Below, piece after piece: positions 6,827 through 15,714 of a stretch of DNA of 64,000 nucleotides. The notes under the pieces are model-generated. The model worked only from the letters and a program-made list of their open reading frames with translations. It had not been told where the DNA came from and searched no databases. The first letter of the stretch is position 1; each line of letters opens with the position of its first letter. The translations under genes were made by a program, and so were the position numbers. Source of the DNA: CAVRAZ01 sp963719135 (lineage in GTDB: Bacteria; Pseudomonadota; Gammaproteobacteria; DSM-19610); assembly GCA_963719135.1 (NCBI GenBank), contig CAVRAZ010000006.1, positions 62,001-126,000 of the forward strand. The letters run 5' to 3'.

Positions 6827-8887
6827 TCAGAAATTCACTGCACCGATCTGCTTCGCGGTCTTTGCGTCCTTGACTATGACCTTGAGCTTGCCATCACTCG
6901 CTCTCTGGCCCAGCAGCACCAGTTCGTCGGCGCCGTTACCGTTGATGTCCGAACAGGTCGCCATGTCCTGACCCGGGAAGTTCTTATCGAAGAATACCGC
7001 CCTGATAAGCTCGTGCGTCTTGGAATCCTTGATCTGGGCCTTCTGGTTAGTCCCGTCGAAGCGCTGTCCGAACACGATCACCTCATCGGCGTGGTTGCCG
7101 TTGACGTCCGGGATTGTCAGCAGATGGGTGGGCGGGTAATTGCGGTCGAAACCGATCGACCCCAACCCCTGACGTGTTCCTGAATCGCGCATCACGACAT
7201 TGACCGCACCGTCGCTGTCTCTTACTCGCAGTGCCGCGACCTCCGGGGAGCCATTGCCGTTGCGATCGGGCAGCAACACCTGCTGCAACATGCGCCAGCC
7301 TTTGCCCAGCCAGATAGTCTGTACAGTATCGCCGATCGCCAAATCCCGAACCTCCAGCCTGCCGCTCTTGGCCGGATTCTTGTTATCGCCTAGTACCCCC
7401 AACTCCGGCGAGCGGTTGCCGGTGAGATCCGGATAAACCGCCAGGTCCTTCGGATCGAGATCCGGGCTGAAAGGCACACTGTTGATCAGCTCGGTCGTCA
7501 GGGCGTCTCGCACCTGCACCGAGTTGTCACCCAGGATGGCGAGCTCGGGAATACCGTTGCCGGTCTGATCGTCGACTAGTTCGAGGTCGGCCGGAGCTGG
7601 ATAGGGTTCAAAATTCACCACGGAGAGCTGCGCGCCGGTCAGCATATCCCGGACCTCGACCTTAGCTGATCCCGATTGCAGAGCTGCCAATTCCGGAATG
7701 CCGTTGCCGTTCATGTCCGGTAGCACAACGACCTTGGCCACAGCGGTCACAGCGCTGAAGCTGAACTGGCTGACCAGGTAGCCACCGAGATCTTTTACGG
7801 TCGCGTGACCATCCGGTGTCACCACCACTATGTCAGCGACGCCATCGCCGTTAATGTCTCCGGGGCATTGGACCCTCGACCGACCGGGTTCGAGGAGCAA
7901 TGTAGACGTTACGATTGCTCCTTGGCCGCTATCATTTGCCAGGAATTGGGAATCGGGAATCGCATTGGCGGATATGTGAAGGATTCCGACTCCCGGCAAC
8001 ACCATTTCTCGGCTGGGGCTCCCTTCAACATGCAGCTGAAATTGCCCATTGCCCACTTGAAAGAAAGTCGCCTCTTGGGTCAGGGTGACGGACTGAGATC
8101 CGACCGTAAAAATTGTGTTGAGCGTTTTCGTCTCGCGTGGATATGTACTCCCATCCAAAGCGCCAACGCTAAGGCGCAAGTCGTGTGTTTGAATTTGCAG
8201 TGGAGCTCCATATTCAAATCCCGCAGCACCGGTCAATCCTTCCACGCTTATAGTGGACTCCTGAGGCTCACCGGAAAAATACATCACCGGCTCGACGCCA
8301 GCCGTTTTCCATGAAATTGCTTGGGCATCCGCAGCAGACACAAGAACTGCGTCTGAAGCAACATTGAATTTAAAATGATTGAAGTTCAGAGAGACTCCGT
8401 CTGATATTGATTCAATATCTGAAAGCTCCCATTCAAAGCCCGTAAATGAAAACTGCGTATCCGTCAGGTTATCAATAATGAAAGTGCCCAGCACGGCGTT
8501 TCCAACGCCATTACCAGCTCCGGTGAGTAGAGAAATAGTATCGGGGACCAAATCACCTTCAACACCTGAGAAAGAAAATGACCGCCCACTGTTGCCCGTC
8601 CCTAAGTTATTTTCCCCCTCGGTGGAATGCAGTGCCGCGTACATAAACTCTTCGCCATCTTGCGCATCATTGAATACCGTAATCTTCGTGCCATCTTTGA
8701 AAGACGCATTAGCACGAATTGAATCGCCTTGCCCTAATTTGACTGGATCAAAATAGGTATCGGTAAGGAGTAATTGAGTTTCGCTTATATGAGACAAATC
8801 AATAATCAAATTAAGGTCGATAGTTGAAGCAACTACCCTTGCCGATAGCAAGAACAGAAAGATCAGTCTTAGACAATTATTAAGCAT
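6827..8887 (-). CDS. Secreted FG-GAP/VCBS repeat protein
   Basis: 686 aa. Starts with a signal peptide (MLNNCLRLIFLFLLSARVVA). Residues about 20-330 form a beta-rich domain of unknown family with low-complexity-free, AT-richer coding. The rest carries seven tandem repeats, each opening with a calcium-loop motif: DINGDGVAD, DMNGNGIPE, DQTGNGIPE, DLTGNRSPE, DRNGNGSPE, DVNGNHADE and DINGNGADE. Such repeats usually fold as a beta-propeller in extracellular proteins. No PEP-CTERM or other sorting tail is present at the end (AKQIGAVNF). Ligand and role are unknown. Confidence 0.85.
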   Translation of the reverse strand: MLNNCLRLIFLFLLSARVVASTIDLNLIIDLSHISETQLLLTDTYFDPVKLGQGDSIRANASFKDGTKITVFNDAQDGEEFMYAALHSTEGENNLGTGNSGRSFSFSGVEGDLVPDTISLLTGAGNGVGNAVLGTFIIDNLTDTQFSFTGFEWELSDIESISDGVSLNFNHFKFNVASDAVLVSAADAQAISWKTAGVEPVMYFSGEPQESTISVEGLTGAAGFEYGAPLQIQTHDLRLSVGALDGSTYPRETKTLNTIFTVGSQSVTLTQEATFFQVGNGQFQLHVEGSPSREMVLPGVGILHISANAIPDSQFLANDSGQGAIVTSTLLLEPGRSRVQCPGDINGDGVADIVVVTPDGHATVKDLGGYLVSQFSFSAVTAVAKVVVLPDMNGNGIPELAALQSGSAKVEVRDMLTGAQLSVVNFEPYPAPADLELVDDQTGNGIPELAILGDNSVQVRDALTTELINSVPFSPDLDPKDLAVYPDLTGNRSPELGVLGDNKNPAKSGRLEVRDLAIGDTVQTIWLGKGWRMLQQVLLPDRNGNGSPEVAALRVRDSDGAVNVVMRDSGTRQGLGSIGFDRNYPPTHLLTIPDVNGNHADEVIVFGQRFDGTNQKAQIKDSKTHELIRAVFFDKNFPGQDMATCSDINGNGADELVLLGQRASDGKLKVIVKDAKTAKQIGAVNF

Positions 8888-8936
8888 CTTGTACCTCCCT
8901 GCGATATTTCGCGATACGCGATGTGAAGTCCTGAGA

Positions 8937-9303
8937 TCACGACATGATCATCCGCGTCGTCGAATACCGCATTGTTGCGCTTGCTGGCGCACGCGATCTT
9001 TCAGCAGCCATACAGTTGCGAAAACGCGCCCTTCCCCGAGGATCGCCCATGGGCCGCATTAGGATTTCATAGTCTATGATATGTGCCGTCGATGGATTGC
9101 TGACTATCGCGTATTCGGCTGCCTGAAGGCTTGTCGCCACACTGGAAGAAGAAGGCGACGCGTTAAATGTGTAGTCACTGCTAAATCCTATATTCCCAAG
9201 CTCAAAGTCACCGTTAACTAAGATATTAGTCCCGTGAGCACTAAGCGAAAATACGAGCAGTACTACAGAACACGAAACATCTTATGAGATCTGATTTTTT
9301 CAC
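8937..9303 (-). pseudogene. Broken secreted protein with NGDFELG-type N-terminus
   Basis: A GTG start at 9303 after GAGGAG opens a lipidless signal peptide (MKKSDLIRCFVF). The frame then shifts near 9275 into VLLVFSLSAHGTNILVNGDF, continuing ELGNIGFSSDYTFNASPSS to VSNPSTAH. The NGDFE..N.GFSSDYT pattern is typical of many PEP-CTERM substrates. After STAH the similarity stops and the sequence becomes unlike a protein. Needs one frameshift plus loss of the C-terminal half, so non-functional. Confidence 0.65.
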
Positions 9304-9743
9304 GATGAGGACTCCTCCCGAATTGCGATTCTTGTTCATTCGAAGAGAATTAATTTCCTAACTCTGCAATGTTAAAATAACACAAGGAGCGCGGAACGCG
9401 CTATTGATATAAATCCGACAAACAGAAACAAACCACAAGGCAACACGTCTCTCTGAGTCCGCCTGAATTGAATCCGCATTCCTCAGGTAGCAATGGACTC
9501 GTGTGTCTTAATAGGGGCGACAATTGACAAATCGCAATCGTCAAGCCGGAAGATATCGATCGAAGGTCCAGTTTGTGTCAAAACTCTCCGTCCATAGCCC
9601 GTCCCGGGAACGACTGCTTACAGTACCTTCCTGCCGTCCAGGATGAAATGATGTACGACCGGATCGGGTCGTTACCTGTCCTTCAGAAAGTGCTGATAGA
9701 GACCCTGCCTCTACGCCTGCTCAGCCGGGGATTCCCTGTACAG
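9304..9743. other. AT-rich stretch without a recognisable gene
   Basis: About 440 bp, clearly lower in GC than its surroundings. It carries the ribosome-binding site of the broken gene before it. A 65-codon plus-strand frame at 9573 shows no family features. I see nothing else. Confidence 0.5.
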
Positions 9744-10550
9744 CTAAGGCGCCACGCCCCAGAAGTATAAAATCTTAAGAGAACCACAGATGTTGGCGTC
9801 TTTGACGTAGGGACCGGTCACGCCGCACTGCGCAGGTCCGGTACCGGGATCGACGGGGAAGGCGTGACCGAAACCGGCAATCTCGTAGGTTTCCAGGCGC
9901 GGATTGCCGGCGCCATCCCGATAGACACTGTGCCGAATATTGTTGGCAACGTCGACGCGGTCGGGAATTTGATCGATGCCTAATACATTGGTCCATTGCT
10001 TGACCAGTTCCCTCTGGTTGGAGGGATTTACAATAGTGTCGCTGAGACCCTGCCATAACGAGACTTTTGGCCACCGGGTTGGCTTCACGCCAGACGATGC
10101 GCGAACGAAATCGCCCCAGACTTTCGGGGGCCGTTGCGTGGGAGCGTACCTGAACAATCCACAGGCATAGCTGGCGGCGGCGGCATCACCGAACCACACC
10201 TCCTGAAACCACCACGGCGCCCAGGTCAGGAGACTTGGCTTATTACACTCATAGGGTGTGCCGGCAACAATAGCGCCGCCCTGAAACAGCTCCGGGTAGT
10301 TCGCCATCAGCACGGCCGTCATGGATCCGCCCGCCGATAAGCCGAGAACGAAGATTCTTGACGAGTCGACCTGGTGGGTGCCAATCAAGTATTGAATCAT
10401 ATTCCGGATCGAGCCGCTCTCTCCCTTATTTTTCTGATTGTTCTCCGTCTCGAACCAGTTGAAGCAGCGCTCGTCATTATTCTCTTGACGCTGCTCGGGA
10501 AACAACAGGACGAACCTAAGTGCGTCCGCGAGTGCTGTCAGTCCGGTTTC
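9744..10550 (-). pseudogene. 5'-truncated PHB-depolymerase-type esterase
   Basis: Alpha/beta-hydrolase of the LpqC/poly(3-hydroxybutyrate) depolymerase-like family. Family residues begin at DETGLTALADALRFVLLFPE and include FNWFE, the nucleophile elbow GLSAGGSM, a WQGLSDTIVNP aspartate region and the histidine in GFGHAFPVD. About 80-100 residues, including signal peptide and oxyanion HG region, are missing. Just upstream the frame turns into unrelated sequence near 10550, so any product from the in-frame ATG at 10580 would be defective. The C-terminus ILYFWGVAP looks complete. Confidence 0.8.
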
Positions 10551-10898
10551 GTCCGCTGCGCGCCATGGAGAGCGAAGCAAGGGCGCGTAGTCCCCGGAAG
10601 GCGCAGGCGCGGGCGTATAGCCGTAGGTGTGAGCGACAGCGAACGGCTATGGGCATATACAAGCGCATCCGACACGCCGTCAAGCCATTGGCGGGAGTGC
10701 TGCGCAGCCGGCGCCGAGCGTGCGATGGTGTGGCGAAGCGGCACGGACGCAGGGCGGCCGGGGCACAATAGGCTGTCGTGACAAGCGAGGGCGAAACGGT
10801 GACTTGGATGTCCCGTTTCGCATCCTGAGCGTCACGACACTCTTGGCGCTCTTGACCCGCCGGAGGAGCCGACAAGGTCGACCCTGCTGTTCCCGCCA
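10551..10898. other. Unassigned GC-rich segment
   Basis: About 350 bp between the truncated esterase and the CCC1-type gene. Several short frames overlap on both strands but none has a family signature or a ribosome-binding site. It probably arrived with the rearrangement that cut the esterase. Confidence 0.4.
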
Positions 10899-12029
10899 TT
10901 ACCCGTGGATCGCAACACCAAGCAGGCGCCCAAGCCCATACGTGATCCCCGCAGCAGCCAGACCGATCAAGGCCTGGCGCGTGCCGGCGAACAAGGCATT
11001 CCGACCGGTGAACACCGTGGTCGCAGCGCCGAGGATAAAGAGGGCAATGCCACTCGCGATCGTGCTCGTCACGATGGCCGTGTTCCCGCCAACGAAGAGA
11101 AACGGGGCTAGCGGGACGATGGCGCCGATGACGAAGACCGAGAATGAGGAAATGGCTGCAACCCAGGCCGAGCCGCCAAGTTCGCTCGGATCAATGCCGA
11201 GCTCCTCGCGAGTCAGGGTATCCAGAGCCTTGTCCCGGTTGGCCATCATCTGCCGCGCGGTCGTCTCAGCCTGTTCCGGAGCCAATCCCTTCGCTCGATA
11301 GATGAGTACCAGCTCTTCTTCCTCTTCGTCAGGCACATCGGCCAGCTCGTCGGCCTCGATGGCTATCTCCTTGCCATATAGCTCGCGCGCACTTTGTACG
11401 GAGAGCCATTCTCCCATCGCCATAGAAAATGCGCCCGCGAGGAGTCCCGCGAGGCCGCCGATAACGACTGTTTGCTGTGCGAACGTCGCACCCGCAATCC
11501 CCATGACAAGACTCAGGTTCGAACACAAGCCGTCGTTGGCTCCCAACACCGCCGCGCGCAAGGCGTTGCCCCCACCGGCGTTGTGTCGACCCTCGAGGCG
11601 GGAGAAGAATGTACCGCTCCAGCGTGCAGGGCGGCCGACCGCCAATTCGCTGAGAATGCGTGCATGCGAACGCTCTTGGGAGGGCATCTCCGTTCCGCGT
11701 GTCTCAGGTTGGTTGTCATACTGCCCCCGGTCGATGTGCTCGAGCGTCGCCGCGGCCGGCAACACGAGGTCAGGGCCGAAGCGTCTCGCGACCCAGATCA
11801 ATACTCGCGTGCGCCACCCCGGGCGTCGCGCCGGCTCTCCGGCACTGGATTTTTCCAGTTTTGTTCGCCAGAAGGCAGCGTGCTTGTCCTCGACGGCCGC
11901 GAGTCGGCGATAGAGTTCGGCAAGGGACGTGTTCGTCTCACTTGCAGCCATCGCGCGGTAAAGTGCAGAGCTGTCGACCTCGCCCTGCAGATTGCTTCGA
12001 TAGCGGACTACGTCTCGAGCTTCGGGCAT
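10899..12029 (-). CDS. Rubrerythrin-like/VIT1-CCC1 family iron-manganese transporter
   Basis: 376 aa. Residues 1-140 form a ferritin-like di-metal domain (GEVDSSALYRAMAASE, EDKHAAFW, ERSHARILSEL). Residues 150-376 are the VIT1/CCC1 membrane domain with AAVLGANDGLCSNLSLVMG, the metal-binding cytosolic segment ADVPDEEEEELVLIY and at least four further membrane helices. Family members export Fe2+ or Mn2+ from the cytoplasm. Stands alone; the gene upstream is IS debris. Start chosen at ATG 12029, the first in frame with a full ferritin-like helix. Confidence 0.88.
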   Translation of the reverse strand: MPEARDVVRYRSNLQGEVDSSALYRAMAASETNTSLAELYRRLAAVEDKHAAFWRTKLEKSSAGEPARRPGWRTRVLIWVARRFGPDLVLPAAATLEHIDRGQYDNQPETRGTEMPSQERSHARILSELAVGRPARWSGTFFSRLEGRHNAGGGNALRAAVLGANDGLCSNLSLVMGIAGATFAQQTVVIGGLAGLLAGAFSMAMGEWLSVQSARELYGKEIAIEADELADVPDEEEEELVLIYRAKGLAPEQAETTARQMMANRDKALDTLTREELGIDPSELGGSAWVAAISSFSVFVIGAIVPLAPFLFVGGNTAIVTSTIASGIALFILGAATTVFTGRNALFAGTRQALIGLAAAGITYGLGRLLGVAIHG

Positions 12030-12082
12030 GACAACCTCGACGGGTTAGGCGGGGTAGGGTTCCACCCCTTTCCACGGACGGT

Positions 12083-12235
12083 TGAGTTAAGAGTAAATCG
12101 TTCCGGTTAAGCGTTTCCAGCCTGCGCCGTTTTCTCGGCTTGTGGAACTGCTCGATGTAATCAAAGATATCAGCCCTAGCTTCCGCCCGGGTGCGGTACT
12201 GGATACGGAGGGGCTCTTCGGATACCGTGTCCACG
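12083..12235 (-). pseudogene. IS3-family OrfB C-terminal remnant
   Basis: About 50 codons: YRTRAEARADIFDYIEQFHK then PRKRRRLETLNRND. This matches the end of IS3-group transposases (TREEARADLFDYIE.FYN..R.H). No DDE core is present. It abuts a half attC site, showing that an insertion here was later eroded. Confidence 0.7.
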
Positions 12236-12310
12236 GCGCCCGGCAGTGTGGCGTCGGCTGAATTTGCATGGTGTACGCCCGGCATGGGCATGAACTGATG
12301 CCCTGGGCGT
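12236..12310 (-). other. Left half of an attC-like site
   Basis: On the minus strand GGGCGTACACCATGCAAATT is followed by CAGCCGACGCCA, the same left arm as the complete attC at 37866-37926. The right arm and GTTRRRY box are replaced by IS3 debris. Confidence 0.55.
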
Positions 12311-12371
12311 CGGGCACCCCCGCTGCTCGTCGACACCTTCGAGACCGCGTGTTCCGCCGTGGGCCCCGCCT

Positions 12372-12659
12372 TTACTTGAACCGCGACCAAGCCTTCGTGA
12401 AGCTTTCCTCGGCCGCTGCCCACATCGCCTCGGCACCCTTGCGCATGTCGTCCCAGGCGGTGTCGCTGGCCTGCTGGAGTTCCTTCAGCTTGTCCTGGGC
12501 CTGGTCGCGCTGCTCGCGCATCTTCTTCAGGTTTTCCTCGTACTGCACCTTGGCATCGGCCTGGACTTTCTGCGCGTGAGCTTCCATCTTCTTGATCTCC
12601 GCGTTCCATTCGTCGATCTGCGATTTGAACTTTTCGGTGAATTCGTCTTTGTCGGTCAT
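12372..12659 (-). CDS. sll1863-like coiled-coil stress protein, copy A
   Basis: 95 aa from the ATG that follows GGAGGTG. Highly charged and almost entirely helical: KFKSQIDEWNAEIKKMEAHA, then coiled-coil heptads through QRDQAQDKLKELQQASDTAW. The pattern fits the small sll1863-type stress-response proteins. The amino-acid sequence is identical to the copy at 37485-37772. Lies downstream of a DUF3096 gene and a strong hairpin. Biochemical role unknown. Confidence 0.75.
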   Translation of the reverse strand: MTDKDEFTEKFKSQIDEWNAEIKKMEAHAQKVQADAKVQYEENLKKMREQRDQAQDKLKELQQASDTAWDDMRKGAEAMWAAAEESFTKAWSRFK

Positions 12660-12714
12660 TTCGAACACCTCCGGGTTAGAATGAATGAAGCATAATACCA
12701 GCCGATCTCCGCTG

Positions 12715-12749
12715 ACACACCAACCCCGCCGAGGCGGGGTTAGGTGTGT
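12715..12749 (-). terminator. Hairpin between DUF3096 and sll1863-like gene (copy A)
   Basis: Arms ACACACC-AACCCCGCC and GGCGGGGTT-AGGTGTGT form a 16-bp stem with one bulge. The equivalent in copy B (37394-37429) has a changed arm. No T-run follows, so it may be an attenuator or processing site instead. Confidence 0.55.
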
Positions 12750-12791
12750 GCAGTTTCGTAATGATTATTTTTTGGATCGATGTCCAGGCTG

Positions 12792-12947
12792 TCAGTGGAT
12801 GAAATGGTAAATGTCGTTCAGTCCGATAAGCCCTACCACGATAAGGTAGATGGCAACGACGTAGTTCAACAGTTTCGGCAAAATAAGGATCAAGATGCCC
12901 GCGATGAGGGCAATGATCGGCGAAAGGTGTGCGGCAGTGATGGTCAT
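12792..12947 (-). CDS. DUF3096 small membrane protein, copy A
   Basis: 51 aa, too short for usual gene finders. Reads MTITAAHLSPIIALIAGILI then LILPKLLNYVVAIYLIVVGL, i.e. two transmembrane helices ending in NDIYHFIH. The AGI.IL..P.LLNY.VA.YLI..G motif marks DUF3096. TAGGAGA sits 6 nt upstream of the ATG. Same sequence as 37196-37351. Function unknown. Confidence 0.8.
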   Translation of the reverse strand: MTITAAHLSPIIALIAGILILILPKLLNYVVAIYLIVVGLIGLNDIYHFIH

Positions 12948-13507
12948 AGCAATCTCCTAATTCCGCTTTGTAGTTAAGGTCCTTTAACGGACGATGCTGG
13001 GATTGATCGGCGAGTTTGGAGCAAGCGGCCAGACATGGCTTGCTGGGGGCGTAGCCGAGCAACACCCCGATCGCCGACAGGATAGCAATCAGGACAATCA
13101 AACCCTGACAAAGTATAGGAAAACAAACGCGATTTACATCACTCGTCCACGGATCATCCACGGGTAACGAAGGGACCTGCGCCCTGCCACCACGGCGAAA
13201 TCCTGCGTCATTCCGCACTCACTATCCAGCTATTCGCCCTCGCCCGTACCACTTGCGCGGCTATCCCGGGCATCAGGGCAACCGGCATCCTGGCTCTCCC
13301 TTCTGGGTAATCGCCATTGGAATGGGGTGAAGGGTTTGATAGTGTCAGCCAAACCGGTCAGCCGGTGGCGCCCGACTTGCCGGCCACAGAACTGCTGGCG
13401 CCGAGGTAATCTTTTGCTGCAGATAGGCCGAAAGCCCCCCGCGTCAGAATAGTTGTCACTGTTTTCTGTAATCCTTGGATCGAGCGGGAGGCGGAAGGTG
13501 ACGAGAG

Positions 13508-14008
13508 ATGTCGAAGTATTCGCAGGAGTTAAAGCAGGCTGTCTTGAAGCGAATGATGCCACCGGAGAGTCGGTCGGTGGCGGAGCTGTCGAGGGAGACA
13601 GGTATCACTGAGACGACGCTGTACCATTGGCGGAAGTTAGCCAGACGAGCAGGAGCAGTGATGCCAGGCGGAGGACAGCGGAAGGCGGAGGAATGGGATT
13701 CCCCGGCGAAGTTTGCGGTGGTGTTGGAGACGGCCAGCCTGAGTGAAGAGGCGCTGGCGACGTACTGCCGGAGTAAGGGTCTGTACGTGGAACAGGTGCG
13801 AGTGTGGCGCGCGGCCTGCGAGCAGGCCAATGCGCGTCGCGATGTGGACGCGGCGACCCACGCACAGCGGCACAAGACGGACAAGCGGCGCATCGTGGAG
13901 CTGGAGCGCGAACTGCAGCGCAAGGAGAAGGCACTGGCGGAGGCGGCGACCTTGCTGGTGCTGGCAAAAAAATATCCGGCGTTCCCACAACAGGACGAGG
14001 ACATCTGA
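13508..14008 (+). CDS. IS3-family transposase OrfA
   Basis: 166 aa DNA-binding subunit. N-terminal helix-turn-helix (SVAELSRETGITETTLYHWR), a second helical unit (YCRSKGLYVEQVRVWRAACE) and a C-terminal leucine-zipper-like coiled coil (IVELERELQRKEKALAEAA). The slippery heptamer A-AAA-AAA lies at 13966-13972; ribosomes that slip -1 there make the OrfAB fusion, and those that do not stop at 14008. Confidence 0.9.
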   Translation: MSKYSQELKQAVLKRMMPPESRSVAELSRETGITETTLYHWRKLARRAGAVMPGGGQRKAEEWDSPAKFAVVLETASLSEEALATYCRSKGLYVEQVRVWRAACEQANARRDVDAATHAQRHKTDKRRIVELERELQRKEKALAEAATLLVLAKKYPAFPQQDEDI

Positions 14009-14031
14009 CTGCACTGTCGGAGCGCCGGACG

Positions 14032-15063
14032 ATGATCGAAGACATTGGCAAGGCACGGGGTGAAGGTGCGCGCCTGGTAGCGGCGTGTGAGGTGGTCGGC
14101 ATCAACCTGCGCACGTATCGACGCTGGACGCAGGGTAATGACGTGCGGTCGGATGGCCGCCCGACGGCGGTGCGTCCGCCGCCGGCGCATCAGCTGAGCG
14201 AGGCGGAACGGGCCGAAGTGCTGCGCGTGTGCAACGAGCCACGCTTTGCCAGCCTGCCGCCGTCGCAGATCGTGCCGAGGCTGGCGGATGAGGGCGTGTA
14301 CCTGGCCTCGGAGTCGAGCTTCTATCGGGTGCTGCACGCGGCGGGTCAGCAACAGCACCGGGGCCGCGCCGATGCGCCAAGCCGTAAGGCGCCCACCAGT
14401 CATGAGGCCACGGGGCCGAATCAGGTGTGGTGTTGGGATATAACATATCTGCCGAGCGCGGTCCGGGGACTGTATTTTTATCTGTATCTGATCCTGGACC
14501 TGTACAGTCGCAAGATCGTTGGGTGGGAGGTGCAGGCCACGGAGTCCGGCGAGCACGCCGCGACATTGCTGCGGCGCACGGCCCTCGGCGAAGCGATCCA
14601 GACCTGGCGGGCGCCGCTGGTGCTGCACGCGGACAACGGTTCGCCGATGAAGTCGGCGACCCTGCTGGTCACCTTGCAGTGGCTGGGTGTGACGCCCTCG
14701 CACAGCCGGCCGCGTGTGTCGAACGACAACGCCTATGCGGAGAGCGTGTTCCGGACCTGCAAGTATCGCCCGGAATATCCGAGCGAAGGCTTTGCCACAC
14801 TGGACGAGGCCCGTGCCTGGGTGATGCGCTTCGCGGCGTGGTACAACACCGAGCACCGGCACAGCGGTCTGAACTTCGTGACACCGGAACAGCGCCATAC
14901 CGCGCAGGCGGAGGACATCATGAAACAGCGCATTGAGGTTTATGAGGCGGCGCGTGCGCGCAACCCGCGCCGCTGGAGCGGTGACAGCCGGGACTGGTCA
15001 CTGCCGCAGAGTGTTTGGCTCAACCCGGAAAAAACGGCCAGCCCACAGGCTCAGGCCGCATGA
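14032..15063 (+). CDS. IS3-family transposase OrfB (made mainly as OrfAB by -1 frameshift)
   Basis: Catalytic DDE domain. The frame is open from before the slippery site; 14032 is the first plausible internal ATG. An HTH_21-like segment precedes the rve core. Catalytic residues are in WDITYLPS (Asp 1), LHADNGSPM (Asp 2) and NDNAYAESVFRT (Glu), with K/R seven residues on. The C-terminal RFAAWYNTEHRHSGL motif is the IS3 hallmark. All key residues are present, so transposition is likely still possible. Confidence 0.9.
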   Translation: MIEDIGKARGEGARLVAACEVVGINLRTYRRWTQGNDVRSDGRPTAVRPPPAHQLSEAERAEVLRVCNEPRFASLPPSQIVPRLADEGVYLASESSFYRVLHAAGQQQHRGRADAPSRKAPTSHEATGPNQVWCWDITYLPSAVRGLYFYLYLILDLYSRKIVGWEVQATESGEHAATLLRRTALGEAIQTWRAPLVLHADNGSPMKSATLLVTLQWLGVTPSHSRPRVSNDNAYAESVFRTCKYRPEYPSEGFATLDEARAWVMRFAAWYNTEHRHSGLNFVTPEQRHTAQAEDIMKQRIEVYEAARARNPRRWSGDSRDWSLPQSVWLNPEKTASPQAQAA

Positions 15064-15360
15064 AAGAAACAGTGACAACTAGCTTGAAAACCGCCGAAAG
15101 TACCCGGCCAGAGTCCACCCCTGGAATGTCGACATACAGTACTTCCAAGACACACAGGCCGTTACACCGGATGTCCGCTCTGGGGCCGTATACCGCCGTT
15201 TAGCGAATACTTATATAAGCGTCAGCTGTAAAACCGGTTTCGGGTGCCGATCTGCCGTTCCCTGGCCCTCTACTTCGGTAATGCCACAGAAGCCGACGTT
15301 TCAAGTCCTCCCGAAGGCTTCTTCCTTCCGGCTCTCAGACCAGCCCAAACGGTACGCCAC

Positions 15361-15609
15361 ATGAGCACGCTAGGCCATTACGTCACCAGCATCGGACTTG
15401 TAACCGACATCGTGGGGGCCGCGCTCATTTTTAAGCACGGCATACCTGCCGACCTACTCGCGCTCGTGAAGACGGGGGTTTTCGTGACTATCGACGAAGA
15501 CGATCCGCGAGTACGATCCAGCCTCAGGACACACAAGAATTGCGCCGAAGCCGGTCTCGCCTGCTTAATGGTGGGCTTCGCTCTACAGCTAATAGGTAAC
15601 TGGGTTTGA
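15361..15609 (+). CDS. Small hypothetical membrane protein
   Basis: 82 aa from ATG 15361 (MSTLGHYVTSIGLVTDIVGA). Two hydrophobic segments, at about residues 8-24 and 64-80 (AGLACLMVGFALQLIGNWV), separated by a polar stretch with IDEDDPRVRSS. The frame continues upstream to 15244 but that part lacks coding character. No family recognised. The 280 bp between the IS3 end and this gene show nothing else. Confidence 0.5.
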   Translation: MSTLGHYVTSIGLVTDIVGAALIFKHGIPADLLALVKTGVFVTIDEDDPRVRSSLRTHKNCAEAGLACLMVGFALQLIGNWV

Positions 15610-15714
15610 CATATTCCGCTTCCCGCTCCAGCAAGTCGAACTGGTGGCGTTGCTGGAGGTTGGTTGTTACCTCTCTGGCTTACAGGTACATACGATCTTC
15701 AGAGAATTTAGACA

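Larger units (their letters stand above)
12262..13432 (-). repeat. 1.17-kb inverted duplication, copy A
   Basis: Near-identical in inverse orientation to 36705-37895. Both copies run from the tail of an IS91 transposase gene, through an intergenic segment, DUF3096 and sll1863-like genes, into the left arm of an attC site. A few substitutions and small indels separate the copies. Confidence 0.9.
13450..15081 (+). mobile_element. IS3-family insertion sequence, apparently complete
   Basis: 1632 bp between 15-bp inverted repeats TAGTTGTCACTGTTT (13450-13464) and its complement (15067-15081). It carries OrfA and OrfB joined by a -1 slippery site. The left flank is the IS91 tail of inverted duplication copy A. 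No clear target duplication beyond TA could be seen. Confidence 0.88.

Noticed and set aside
8900..9060. Possible IS4-type fragment on the plus strand (IIRVVEYRIVALAGARDL)
   Set aside because: The resemblance to an IS4 segment is short and unsupported by any other motif nearby.
9573..9770. 65-codon plus-strand frame
   Set aside because: No ribosome-binding site, no family pattern, and it overlaps the 3' end of the esterase remnant.
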